A stretch of 64,000 bases of DNA from Gliomastix tumulicola (lineage: Eukaryota > Ascomycota > Sordariomycetes > Hypocreales > Bionectriaceae): the NCBI GenBank assembly GCA_001599755.1, contig BCHX01000003.1, forward strand, positions 5,045,782-5,109,781, read 5' to 3'. Below are positions 53,337 to 64,000 of the stretch, in pieces. A model generated the notes under the pieces. The model did no database searches, was not told the origin of the DNA, and saw nothing but the letters and a program-made list of their open reading frames with translations. A program made the position numbers and the translations under genes. Each line of letters begins with the position of its first letter. Positions within the stretch are counted from its first letter, which is position 1.

Positions 53337-56300
53337 TAATTCCCCCTCTCTTAAAGTCTTTATCTTAAAACCTATTTAAGTACTATTAGTTCTATATATA
53401 TTATATTTATATTTTCCTTCCCTATTAATTTCTTTATTTTACACTAATATTATATTAAGTTATATTAAAAAGTTAAAAAAACCTTATAATAGTAAGAAGT
53501 ACTAGCTATTAAAGTTACTTTTTATTAATACTTATAGTTTTAAGTATATTTTATACTTAAGTTACTTAGTAGCTAGCTCTTCTTATTTTATTATATATAA
53601 TATTTATTATTATAGTACTTACTTTACTAGTAGTATATCTTATAATTACACTTATATTCTAATAGGTTTTTATAAGTATTTATTTCTTATTATATATAAT
53701 ATCCTTTTAATACTAGTTTATAGTATAGTATATTAATAAGAAGCTATTAAGGTTAAATATAGAGGAGGAGTAAGCTAAAGAGCTACTTCTTAAGTATTAA
53801 TATTAAATTAATAAAGTATTAGCTTATTTAGCTTATTTATATAAAATAAAGAAGTTACTATATATAAAGAGTATAAAGATAATTTATTAGGATCTTTTAT
53901 TAATAAAGGAGTTAAAAGAAAAAGAATAGAAAAAGATAGAGGAAAAGGCCTAAAAGAAGAAGCTAGAGTAAGTGTAATAAGAAAAGTAGGAGGCTCTAGC
54001 TTAAATATAGTAAGCCTACTCTATAGAAGTAATTAATTAATTAGCTATTTCTTTTAGTAATACCTTATTAACTAGGTTATTAAGTAATATTACTTAGGGT
54101 AATTTTAGTGGTATATTATTAATAACTATTAAATACCCTTTAAATTCCTAATTAGTTTTTAGGTATTATATTTATTTCTATATTCTTTTTATTTAACTTT
54201 ATATTTATCTTTATTATTAATTCTTTATTTATTTATAATTACTTCCACTTTAAATACTTTATTATATACTTTAATATATAGGTATAATTTATTAATTTAA
54301 GTACCCTCTAGTACTAGCTCTAAAAGTGAAATATAAAAAATAAAGTATATTTATATATTTATAGGTAATAAAAATTAATAGTTAAATATTAAAATTTTCT
54401 TTTTAACCTAGAATAGTTTAAGTTTTTTATAGTTTAATTTATTACTTAATTATATTATTATAATTCCTTATTAAAGTAAATAAACTATCTCTCCTTCTTT
54501 AAAGGTTAATCCCTTTAACCTTCCCTAGTTATAGTATTTTACTATATACCCTTATATAAACTTAAGTTATCTTTATATTTTATTATATAAGTTAAGTAGT
54601 TCTTATATTATAAGGATAGCTTTTCTTATAAGTAGCTCTTCCTTAAGCTACTTTTATTATATTAATTTATATTTATAGTTAACTTTAAATAGTAAAACCT
54701 TAGTAAACTCCTATAGTGCTAAGTTATATATAAACTAGGCTATTAGTAGGTATTTAACCTAGTTATTTTAATTATAATTAATATAATACTATAAGTACTA
54801 TTTAAGTATTTAATTAAGTCTTTTTATTTATTTATTTATTTATAGTTATCTTATTATATTAAGCTTATAGTTAACTTTAAGTCTTCCTATTAAGCTTTAC
54901 TAAAACTTAAATATAAATATTATCCCTTTATTAGAAATAATCTTATTTAGTAACTTATATTAATTTACTATTATCTTAATAAACTAGTATACTAGTACTT
55001 CTATATTACTTTCTTCCTAATATAGGATAAAGTAAATATACTTTATAAAGTAATTTATAATAATAAATATATTATTATACTTCTTATTATTATTTAGTTT
55101 AAAGAAGTATAATAGCTTTATAATATAATTTTATATAATAAAGGTTTATAATCCTATTAGAACTAGTAGTAATTATAGTTCTTTATAGGGTTTATATTAT
55201 ACTAGCTTAATAAGGTAATATTCCTAATATTATCTTATAATCCCTTTTATATTTTTATTAATTTCTTCCTAATTATAACTTTATTTAATTTATTTAAGGG
55301 TCCTTTAGATCCTAGGGTATCCTACTATAAGGTCCTTATAGACTTCCTTAATAAGTTATTTTTATAGCTTTATAAATACCTATATATAGTTTTCTATTTT
55401 ACCCTATATTTTTTATACTTCTAGAAGGCTATTATCTAGTACTAAGAGTAAATAAACTATATAGCTATTATCCTATAAGATATCCTTAGGTAATTCTTTA
55501 TTTTTATATTATTTTACCTATACTTTAATTATATTAAGGGCACTAATAAGTATTATTTATAGCTATTTCTTATTACTTTTATTAATATAAATACTAAGTC
55601 CTTTATTATTTCTAGTTAATAATATATAAGTAGTATTAACCTACTTACCTTTTTTAATTATATTAAGCTAAATTTACTAAACCTTATTATTATTTATTTA
55701 CTTAAAGACTTATCCTTTTATAATAATATATCTTATATTATACTTTAATTTTTAGCTTAATATATTAGCTCTTCTATTCTCTAATTCTTTTCTATAAATA
55801 ATCTTATAATTAAACTTAACTATTATCTCTATATAGTAAAGTTATTAATTATTAAGTTCCTAAGTTATTATAAAGTATATAATATTTTTATAGTTAATAT
55901 AAACTATTACCTTATACTTACTTCCTAGTAGGTAGTATTAATACTCTTTAAAGTATAGTATAATTACTAAAAATTCCTTATTATAAATAGAGTAATTTAG
56001 TTTTACTTTATATAATTTTTATAAGAAGAATATAATAGGTTTTAACCTTCTTTAATTATCTTATTATTCTATTTACCCTATAACTATAAAGTTAAAAGTA
56101 TTTATTTTAAGTTTAATAAGTCTCTTAGGATTAAATATAATAAGTATAAGCTTAAATATAATATAATTCTTAATCTTATTAAATACTTACTAGTATACTA
56201 GTATTTATTTAAATCTTTAATCTTTCTTTATAGCTTTTATAAGTAGGTTTATAATCTTACTAAAGTCTTTAATAAAGTATTAATAATAGTTTATAAACTT

Positions 56301-59300
56301 AATAAATATTTAAATCTCCTTAATAGACTTAAGTTACACTTATTTTTTAACTATAGTCACCTTTACTAGTTTTATAGTAATTTTACCTAGTTAAATAATA
56401 TATTTAAGAAATTCTACTTTCTTTATATAGAAATTACTCTTTTCTAGGTTAATAAGTAAATTTATCTTTTATAGCTTTATAAGAACCTTATAAATATATT
56501 TCTTATATTATTACTTATTTATAGAGTAAATAAGGATATTATTAAAATATATAACTATAAATATATTAAGGTATTCTTATAGTATATTATTAATTATTCT
56601 CTAAAATATAGCTAGAGTATTAATAAGCCTAAAAGATATAATTAAGTATTTAAAAAGTTTAAATTTAATATAAAATACTATCTTCTACTTATCTCCTTTT
56701 TTAATTTAAATAAAATTATATACTCCCTTAAGGTTAAGTATAGTAAAAATATTACTATTAGTAAGCTTATCCTTAAGCTTATTTATAAGTAGTAGTAGTA
56801 TTTTATCTTTCTTTATAATAGTATTTAGTATTTAATAGTTAATATATAGCTTAAGCTTTCTATTTTTTTTTAATATAAATATAATAAAGTAGTTTACTAA
56901 TAATATTAAGTATTAAATATATTCTTTTTATAGTATTTTATTAAAGTACTCTCTTAGAGTCTTAAATTATAATTAGTTAAGTAGATATATTTTACTAAAT
57001 AAAGGGTTCTTATTATTTATAATCTTAATCTTATAGTTTTATTTTATATATCCTAGGAGTTCTATTTTAAATTTATTTATAAATAGCTTCTTATAGTTAT
57101 AGTACTATAGTAAAATATATTTTATTTTATTTATAGAGGCTTTTTATTTTTCCTATAACTTCTTCTTTATATATAGCTTTATACCTTAGAAGTAGTACTT
57201 TATCTAGTTAAATACTTACTTCTTAATTTATTATTCTTATTATAAAGTAAGTTTATAATTAGAGTATATTATTATTTAAGTTATTACTATATCTTATTCC
57301 TATTTATTAAGTACCCTTTTAGTTCTCCTATTAAGGTCTACTATTTAGGTAGATTTATTATAAATTTTTATCTTCTTTAGATATTATTAATCTAGAAGCT
57401 TTAATATATCTTACTATATTAAATAACTATTACTTTAGTTAACTATAAGGTTATTTATTTATAACTATTTAAATCCTAGTACTATATCTTCTTTATTTAA
57501 GTTAAAGATATTAAACTAAATAAGTATCTTTTAGCTAGCTATAGTATAAAGGAGGTAATTAATCTCCTTATTTACTACTAGCTCTAGTTTTTTATATTTA
57601 GACTTAAGTAAAGTATTAAGTATCTTAGGCTTCTCCTTCTTATACTATAGTAGTTAATATAAGTATATTAACTTAGGTGAAATAATATTATAAGTAGCTT
57701 TACTATTTAATAATACTTTAAAGCTTTATCCCTATATTTAAACTTTTAAAGTAATACTTATTAGTCTCCTTAAATCTTTCTATTTACTTTATAGAGCTCT
57801 TAGGTTTATTTAAGGGGTTTATTAGTCTATAGCTTATATTATATTTAATATATTTAGTTTTTTACCTAATTATTATTCTAGTAGTAAATAGGAATATTAT
57901 TAATAATATAATATACCTCTCTTTATATAAGGTATTATTTATATTTATTATAGTAGTTCCTTATAATATATTAATATTAAATAAGATTATTTAGGGTCCC
58001 TTTAAGCCTAGTATTAAAGTTAAACCCTTAGTTCTTTATATAGTATAAATCCCTATAAATACTAATAAAGTTTTTATTTAGTCTATATTCTTTATAAGAG
58101 TAGTATTTACTAAAGATATTTATAATAGTAGTTTTTCTTATAGGTTCCTCTACTAGTAGTTCTTTCTTCTACTATTATTATTTTTAATATTATTTTTTAT
58201 TATATTATTATTAATATATAAGTCTTTATATATATTATTCTACTTTTTACTTTTACTATTTATACTATTTATTAATCTTTTATTATTAGTAAACCTTATA
58301 ATACTTATTCTAGTAATTATTAAAGGTATTAAAGTCTTAATAACTCTTAAATCCTATAAATTAAATTATTACTTCTCTATATTAAACTTATTATATCTTA
58401 TAGGCTTTTATCTTATATACTTAGTAAGGTTTAATAATAGAGTTAAGTTTATTATATATAGGGTATATCCTATTAGTAGCCTTTTATTCTATATATTCCT
58501 TATAAGTATATATATAGTATAAGATCTATAAAATTTAATTATATAATTAATACTTTAGTTTAAGAAGTAAGTAATCCTTTTCCTTAGCTTATAAATTTAT
58601 AATTCCTTAAAGGTAAGTATTATATAGTATTTCTATAAGGAATTAAAGGAACTTTTAATACTTATTAAAAAATAAGTTAATCTTACTATTATTAAGTCCT
58701 AGCTCTTAATTAGCTAGCTCTTCTTTATTAAATTCCTCTATATTATATATACTTCTATTATAGGGGTTATTATTCTTAAGGTAGGCTTTATTACCTAAAT
58801 TATATTATATTACACTAAATCTCCTTAGTTAAATATTAAGTTTATTTAATATATAAATATAGTAGTAGTCTTCTTAGTATATCTTCTATAAGGCTAACTT
58901 ATATACTTTATCTCTTAGTATCTCTCTTATAGTATTAAACTTCTTTTTTACCTTTTATTTAATTTACTTTTATATTTATAAGGCTTAGTCTTATTTTAAT
59001 AAATAGTAAATATTTACCTTATACCCTTACTTACTATAATTATAGTAGGTAATAAATTAATATTCTTAATTATTATTTACCTTTTATTATAGTATATTTA
59101 GTTTTATAGAACTAGCTCCTATAGTAGCTCTAAATATAATACTATTTAGGTTTTACTTTTAGTTATTAAGGTTTTAATTACCTTAGTTATATTAGTTATT
59201 CTATTATTAATACTTAAAATAGCCCTAATTAAATTTATATAGTAGAGTATAGTACTTCTAGTAACTACTTTACTTTCTCTCTATATATTAAGTATATTAT

Positions 59301-60278
59301 TAATTATTAATTTTAATAATTAGTTTAACTTATTTATTAAAATCTATTAAGAGTTATTATTTATAAGTAAGTTTATCTTTAATCTTATCCTTAAGTTTAT
59401 TATATATAATATTAATAAAGTAAAAATTATCCTAGTTAAGATATATTATAAAAACTTATTTTTTAATAATATAGTTTAAAGTAGCTTTAGTTTATTATAG
59501 CTAGTTTAATTTTTAGTAAGCTTTTTCCTCTTTATTAATAATACTATAAAGTTAAGTAAGTATATATTTAAATATATTAAAACTTCTATATAGTTTAAGT
59601 ATAATATTATTAGTTTAATCTTTAATATATTTATTTATTTAAGGTTAAAACTATTATAATAGTTTCCCCTTAAAGTAGCTAAGTATAAACTTAACCTTAT
59701 AAATATTACTAGTAAATAATATAAAATAGTATTTAAAGTATATCTTTAGCTTAGTAATAAAGAAGTAAAGTTCCTTAGGGCTTCTATTATATAACTCTAG
59801 AGCTATAAATTTAAGGATCTCTTTAATCTCCTTACTTCCTTAAGTAATATATATAATACTATATACTTCTTTAAGTTATAATTAATACTATTTAATATTA
59901 TAATTTACTTTATTTTAAAGTTTACTAAGGACTTATTTAAAGTACTTATATAAAGTTTAAAGTTTATATTTCTTCTACTTATTAATAGCTTTAAACTACT
60001 CTTAGAGTATATAAAGTAAACTACTAAATAGGTATATATTATTATTACTTTACTACTAAAGTATCTAAAAATCCTAGTAAAGTTACTTAATTTTTTTATT
60101 ATTAGAATTATTACTATTATTATTAGTAGGTAAAGTAACTATAGAGGTATTCACTTACTTAGGGTTAATACTAGGGATAGTAAGTAACTTACTAATATTA
60201 GAACTTTTAATAGTAGATATAATATTTTAATATTACTTAGTTTTTAATATAGTAAGGTTTAAATAAAAGCTATTAATA

Positions 60279-60749
60279 TATAATAAATAGGGTAATTTAT
60301 TTAGTATAAGGTAATTAAATTAAGGTTTAAATAATATTATATATTCTTAAAACTCTAGGATATCTTAACTAAGTAGGTAATAGTTATAATTAATAAGTTA
60401 TAAGTATTAGTAAGGCTAAAAGGAATTAATATTAGTAAAGGATACTTAAACTTAGTGTACTTATTAATAAAGGGTATATTTAAGTAAAGTGCTTTATTAA
60501 TAGCTATTATATTATTTAATTTATCTAGGTAATAACTATAATATATATACTAGGTAACCTAAGTATATTTAATATATTTTCTATATATATTTATAAATAG
60601 TCCTTAAATAGTTCACTAGGTATTTATAACCTTATCCTAAATACCTCTAGGGTAGCTATAGTCTCTAGGATAAATCATCCTATTAATCTATTTTATCTAC
60701 TTAATCTATAGGGTTAGTTATTCTATAACTATAGTATTAGGTTATAATA
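60279..60749 (-). repeat. 471-bp LTR, copy C (5' LTR)
   Basis: Third copy, same length and boundaries. Given pol on the minus strand this is the 5' LTR of the element. It is followed at 60750 by the TAAAG duplication. Confidence 0.9.
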
Positions 60750-60754
60750 TAAAG
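60750..60754. repeat. Target-site duplication TAAAG, right
   Basis: Matches 51027-51031; the interrupted pol reading resumes on both sides. Confidence 0.8.
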
Positions 60755-61700
60755 GTTATATTTATACCTTATAATTAATATAATCTTCTAGTACTACTAA
60801 GACTTAGTATAAGAGATAGTCCCTCTAGTTAATTTTATATTTATAAGGACTTTATTAATATTTTAAATATATTTAAGAATATACCTCCTAATACTTAGAG
60901 TAAGTTCCTCCCTACTATAGTTACTCTTAGCCCCCTTTATATTAATATTATTAAGGAAAGCTTAGTAAATATATAAGACTAAATTATATAATATATAAAT
61001 TATAATATAAATAAATTATATAATAGAGTTTATTACTCCTTAGGGTAGGGTATATATATATAGTAATTTAATTAATATTAAGAATATTATTATATCTTAG
61101 CTTATAGGGTTTAATTAAATTTAGTTATACTTAAAAAAGAAGTCTAGTAAGGAGATATATATATATTTAAAGAAGTTCTTACTAAATTTATTTATACTAG
61201 GTAATAGGAGTATATCTTTAATAGTAATCTTATTAAGTTTTATAATAAAGTTAATAAAGTAAAGTCCTTTATTCTTTTTTAAGACTAAAAACTATAGGTT
61301 TTTATATAGATTATACTCTTCCTTTAAGATACCTTTATAGATTTATTCTCTTAGGATTTTAAAGACTTTCTCCTTTATCCCTTTTAGAATAGGAATAAAG
61401 CTAGCTTATTATATACTATAAGAGATTATCTTTATCTTTTAGGGTAATATAATATTATTATTTAGCCTTCCTATCTCTATTTAGTTCTACTTAAGGGCTA
61501 CTTCTTTATTATATAGTATTTTTAGGAATACTATTATCTCTTTAGGTATTAAATTCTTATTAATATATTTAAGTATTTTATTTAATTAGTCCTCTTTATT
61601 AATATATATACCTTCCTTAATATTACTAAATTTAAAGGTAATTTAGTCTTAGAATTTTCCCCTAGATTATATTTTCTTTAGTATTACTACCTATTTAGCT
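60755..61700 (-). mobile_element. Gypsy reverse-transcriptase fragment of element 2 (right of the insertion)
   Basis: Minus-strand reading with stops. LKGIKEKVFKIL and a KGILKEEYNLYKNL segment near 61290-61400 are followed by LVLKKNKGLY (about 61280). Next comes a palm region, then AFLNNINIKGAKSNY at about 60915-60963, where intact elements have F-x-D-D-x-x-x-K-G. Asp-Asp is again Asn-Asn. The order matches the N-terminal and palm parts of a Gypsy reverse transcriptase; the missing thumb/RNase H part is found left of 51031. The 5' part of the element continues to the right and leaves the window. Confidence 0.72.
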
Positions 61701-64000
61701 TATTTTTAATAGAGGTTACCCTCTAGAACTATTTTATTAAGTGGAGAATTATTAATAAGTATAATCTTTTTAGCCTTTAGCTTAAATATAGTATTTATAT
61801 TTATTTTATTAACTATATATTAATAAGAGTTATATAATCTTTATACTAAAGACTTCTTATAGGTAATAATTATTTACTAGAAGTCTTCTTTTATTACTAT
61901 TAGTTATTTAATTTACTTTTTAATAATAGTATCTCTTTTTATTTTTATTAAGTTCCTAATAGTTTATATATAATCTTTAACCTTTATAAAGATATTACTA
62001 ATTATCTTTATATTAATTTAAATTTACTTTATATAGGTTTCCTCCTTAAAGTTATATATATTTATAGATTATACTTTCTTTAAGGGTTTCTTTATAAAAG
62101 TATTACTTTATAATAAAGAACTTTTATACTTTTTATTTAATTTAAGAATTAAAGAATTAATTTAAGTAGGTAGGGGGTATTCTATAATATAAATACTTCT
62201 TTTTACCTCTTTAAGTTTATTAAAGTCCTACTAAAGTATTATATACTTTACTTAATTAAGTGAAGTCTCCCTTTTAATTATTAGAAAATCTTCTATCTTA
62301 TAAGTAATTATCTAGGGGTTATACTCCTTAATTTTTATTAAGTTAACCTTTATAAGATTATTAAGGTTATTTATTTAGTTATTAAGCTACTAGTTAAGTT
62401 TTACACTAGTTATTTTTATTCCTTTATATATTAATATTATAATTTCTATATTATTTATATAGATTTTAGTATATAAGTCTTTATTCTTTATATTATAGTT
62501 AAAATTAAGTTAAGCTTATTAAATAAATAGTATACTTAATAAGTAGTCTTAAGTAATATTATTAAGAGCTATAAAAAATTAAATATTTAAATATAAGTCT
62601 TTAATATATACTTTTATTATTACTTATTTAAGTAATTTTACTCTATTATTAGTGTATACTTTTATTATAATAGTATATTTTTATTTTAGGAGTTAGAAGT
62701 CCTTTAGTATTTTATAGCTAATTAGGTTTACCTTTAAACCTAAGTCTACTAGTACTTTAATTAATTTATTACTTAATTTATTTAATCTTACTATAAAGTA
62801 AGGGAGATCTTATATTAGCTTAAAAGGTTATAGTTTATTAAAGATAGTTACTAAGGTCTTTTCCCTATATTTTCTATTTATTTATTAATAAAATTATTTT
62901 AAAGGGGGGTTATCCTTTAGTTTTTCTTTAATACTAGAGATATTAATTATTATAGAGCTCTCTTTTCTAGGGAGATATATCTATAGCTAGTTATTATAGT
63001 CCTTAAAGGTATTATTAAAGTAAATAGTATTAATATCTAGATATCTCTCTTTTTAGTCCTTAAGTTATTAAAATATCTATAATATAGTACTTCTTTTATT
63101 TAAGTCTCTTAGTATAAGTATATTTATAGCTAGATTATTTATAGGGTTTCTTATATCTTTTAAGAAAGTTAATATAAATTATTACTTATTAATCTCCCTA
63201 GTATATAACTTTATTTTTATATTAATATTTACTATTAAATTAAGTTAAAGTATAAGTAGAGCTTTTATTATTATAGGGAGTTTTTATACTATAATTTTTT
63301 TAGATATATTTTAAAGTATTTTATCCTTAATAGTAACCTTTACTTTCTCTTTTATATCTCCTTTATTTTATATTTTTTATTTTAGGAGAAGAAGTTTATA
63401 GGGGTTTATTAGGTAATTAAATAAAGTCCTATAGTATAGCTTTAATAGGGGATTTTTACTATTTTTAATAGTATTCTTTATTTAGCTACTTATATTTAAT
63501 ATATTATAGGTATTATTTATTAGAGCTTTTATTATATAAGTGTATTTTCTTATTTTAATATTATATATTTAGGTGTATTTTATATTAAAGAGTTTTAAAT
63601 CCTTCTCCCTATTTATATTAAGGTAGTTAATTCTTATTAATATACTATTATTTATATACTTAAAGTTTAATAATTTAAGTATAAATAGGTACTTTAATAT
63701 ATATATTATATTCTTCCCTTTACTAATAGCTTATTATTTATTCTTTATAGGGTCTTAGCTTTCTTTACTATTAGGTCTCTTATATAGCTTAAGTAAGTTT
63801 TATTATTAGTTAATTTATTCTATAATAAGGTATTTAGGGTGAATTCTTATTACTTAAAAATATACTACTCTTTAGTATAAGCTTCCCTTCTAGCTAAGGA
63901 GGGTTATAAAGGCTTTTAGTACTAGTAAACTATTTTAATTACTATTAATAATAACTTCTCCTCCTAATATATAGAAAACTCCTTTATCTTTATTATTCTT
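61700..64000. other. RIP-degraded sequence to the window end
   Basis: AT-rich, without readable proteins. By position it should contain the protease/gag side of element 2, but no motif was recognised. Confidence 0.4.

Larger units (their letters stand above)
51032..54699. repeat. Tandem duplication, 2 x 1,834 bp (LTR + 1,363 bp)
   Basis: 51032-52865 and 52866-54699 are collinear direct repeats of equal length: LTR, polypurine tract, and the same internal 1,363 bp. Differences seen by eye are C/T and G/A only, so the duplication predates or is contemporary with RIP. Confidence 0.85.
51032..60749 (-). mobile_element. Composite Gypsy LTR retrotransposon with three LTRs (element 3), RIP-degraded
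   Basis: 9,718 bp inserted in element 2 and flanked by TAAAG. Layout on the plus strand: LTR (51032-51502), 1,363-bp internal segment, LTR (52866-53336), full internal region (53337-60278), LTR (60279-60749). Pol is on the minus strand. Near 56523-56660 it shows EYLNIFIVIYFNNILIYS, the Gypsy RT core with catalytic Asp-Asp changed to Asn-Asn, preceded by the remnant of the FGLTNAPATF block. A purine tract (AAGAGAGGGGGAAT on the minus strand) abuts both left LTRs, as a polypurine tract should. The 1,363-bp segment repeats the 3'-terminal internal region 53337-54699 with no length difference. Confidence 0.85.
36650..64000. repeat. RIP-degraded AT-rich transposon block
   Basis: From about 36.65 kb to the window end, base composition falls to mostly A/T with no long open frame on either strand. 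The dinucleotides CA and TG are almost absent: surviving C is found in CT or CC and surviving G in AG or GG. This is the expected end state of repeat-induced point mutation (CpA to TpA on both strands). Recognisable content is layered Gypsy-type retroelements; much of 43.6-50.6 kb and 61.7-64 kb is too degraded to classify. No intact gene is claimed anywhere in this block. Confidence 0.9.

Noticed and set aside
36650..64000. Host genes or a CRISPR-like array inside the AT-rich block
   Set aside because: No intact frames; repeats present are LTRs and duplicated element segments, not short regularly spaced repeats.

Overview
The window looks like nuclear DNA of a filamentous ascomycete (Pezizomycotina, probably Sordariomycetes). 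Genes carry 47-105 nt introns with GTANGT-type donors and CTGAC-like branch points. There are two Zn2Cys6 regulators, a complex I accessory subunit and an SWR1 ATPase. A sharp boundary near 36.65 kb leads into a 27-kb AT desert with the mark of repeat-induced point mutation (RIP): CpA/TpG is almost absent.

Layout. 0.4-13 kb holds a secreted PAN-galactose-oxidase-type copper radical oxidase, a six-exon conserved protein of unknown function, a complex I NDUFB8-type subunit and, divergent from it, the 1723-residue SWR1 remodeller. 13.3-14.7 kb holds a zinc-type alcohol dehydrogenase. 15.8-24.5 kb holds a PrpF/aconitate-isomerase-like enzyme, a Zn2Cys6 factor, a mitochondrial tricarboxylate carrier and an MFS anion transporter. 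Long CCCGCGGG-centred palindromes lie in the upstream regions of these genes, so I read the four as one regulon, possibly handling aconitate or a related tricarboxylate. 25-26 kb has a 2EXR-like protein. 27.1-36.6 kb is a sugar/sugar-acid block: a polyol-type SDR, an FAD monooxygenase, an L-rhamnose-1-dehydrogenase-like SDR, a second Zn2Cys6 factor, a class II aldolase, a decayed SMP-30-type lactonase and a decayed sugar transporter. The two dead genes are those nearest the RIP boundary.

36.65-64 kb has no intact gene. It contains layered Ty3/Gypsy-type LTR retroelements, all with pol on the minus strand. One 4.48-kb element has 297-bp LTRs. A second Gypsy pol is split by a 9.7-kb composite element with three 471-bp LTRs and a 5-bp target duplication (TAAAG). 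Reverse-transcriptase catalytic Asp-Asp reads as Asn-Asn in all three pols, as expected from G-to-A change.

Exon borders were inferred by eye from splice signals and frame; every multi-exon model closes in frame. Family assignments come from motif recognition without database searches.
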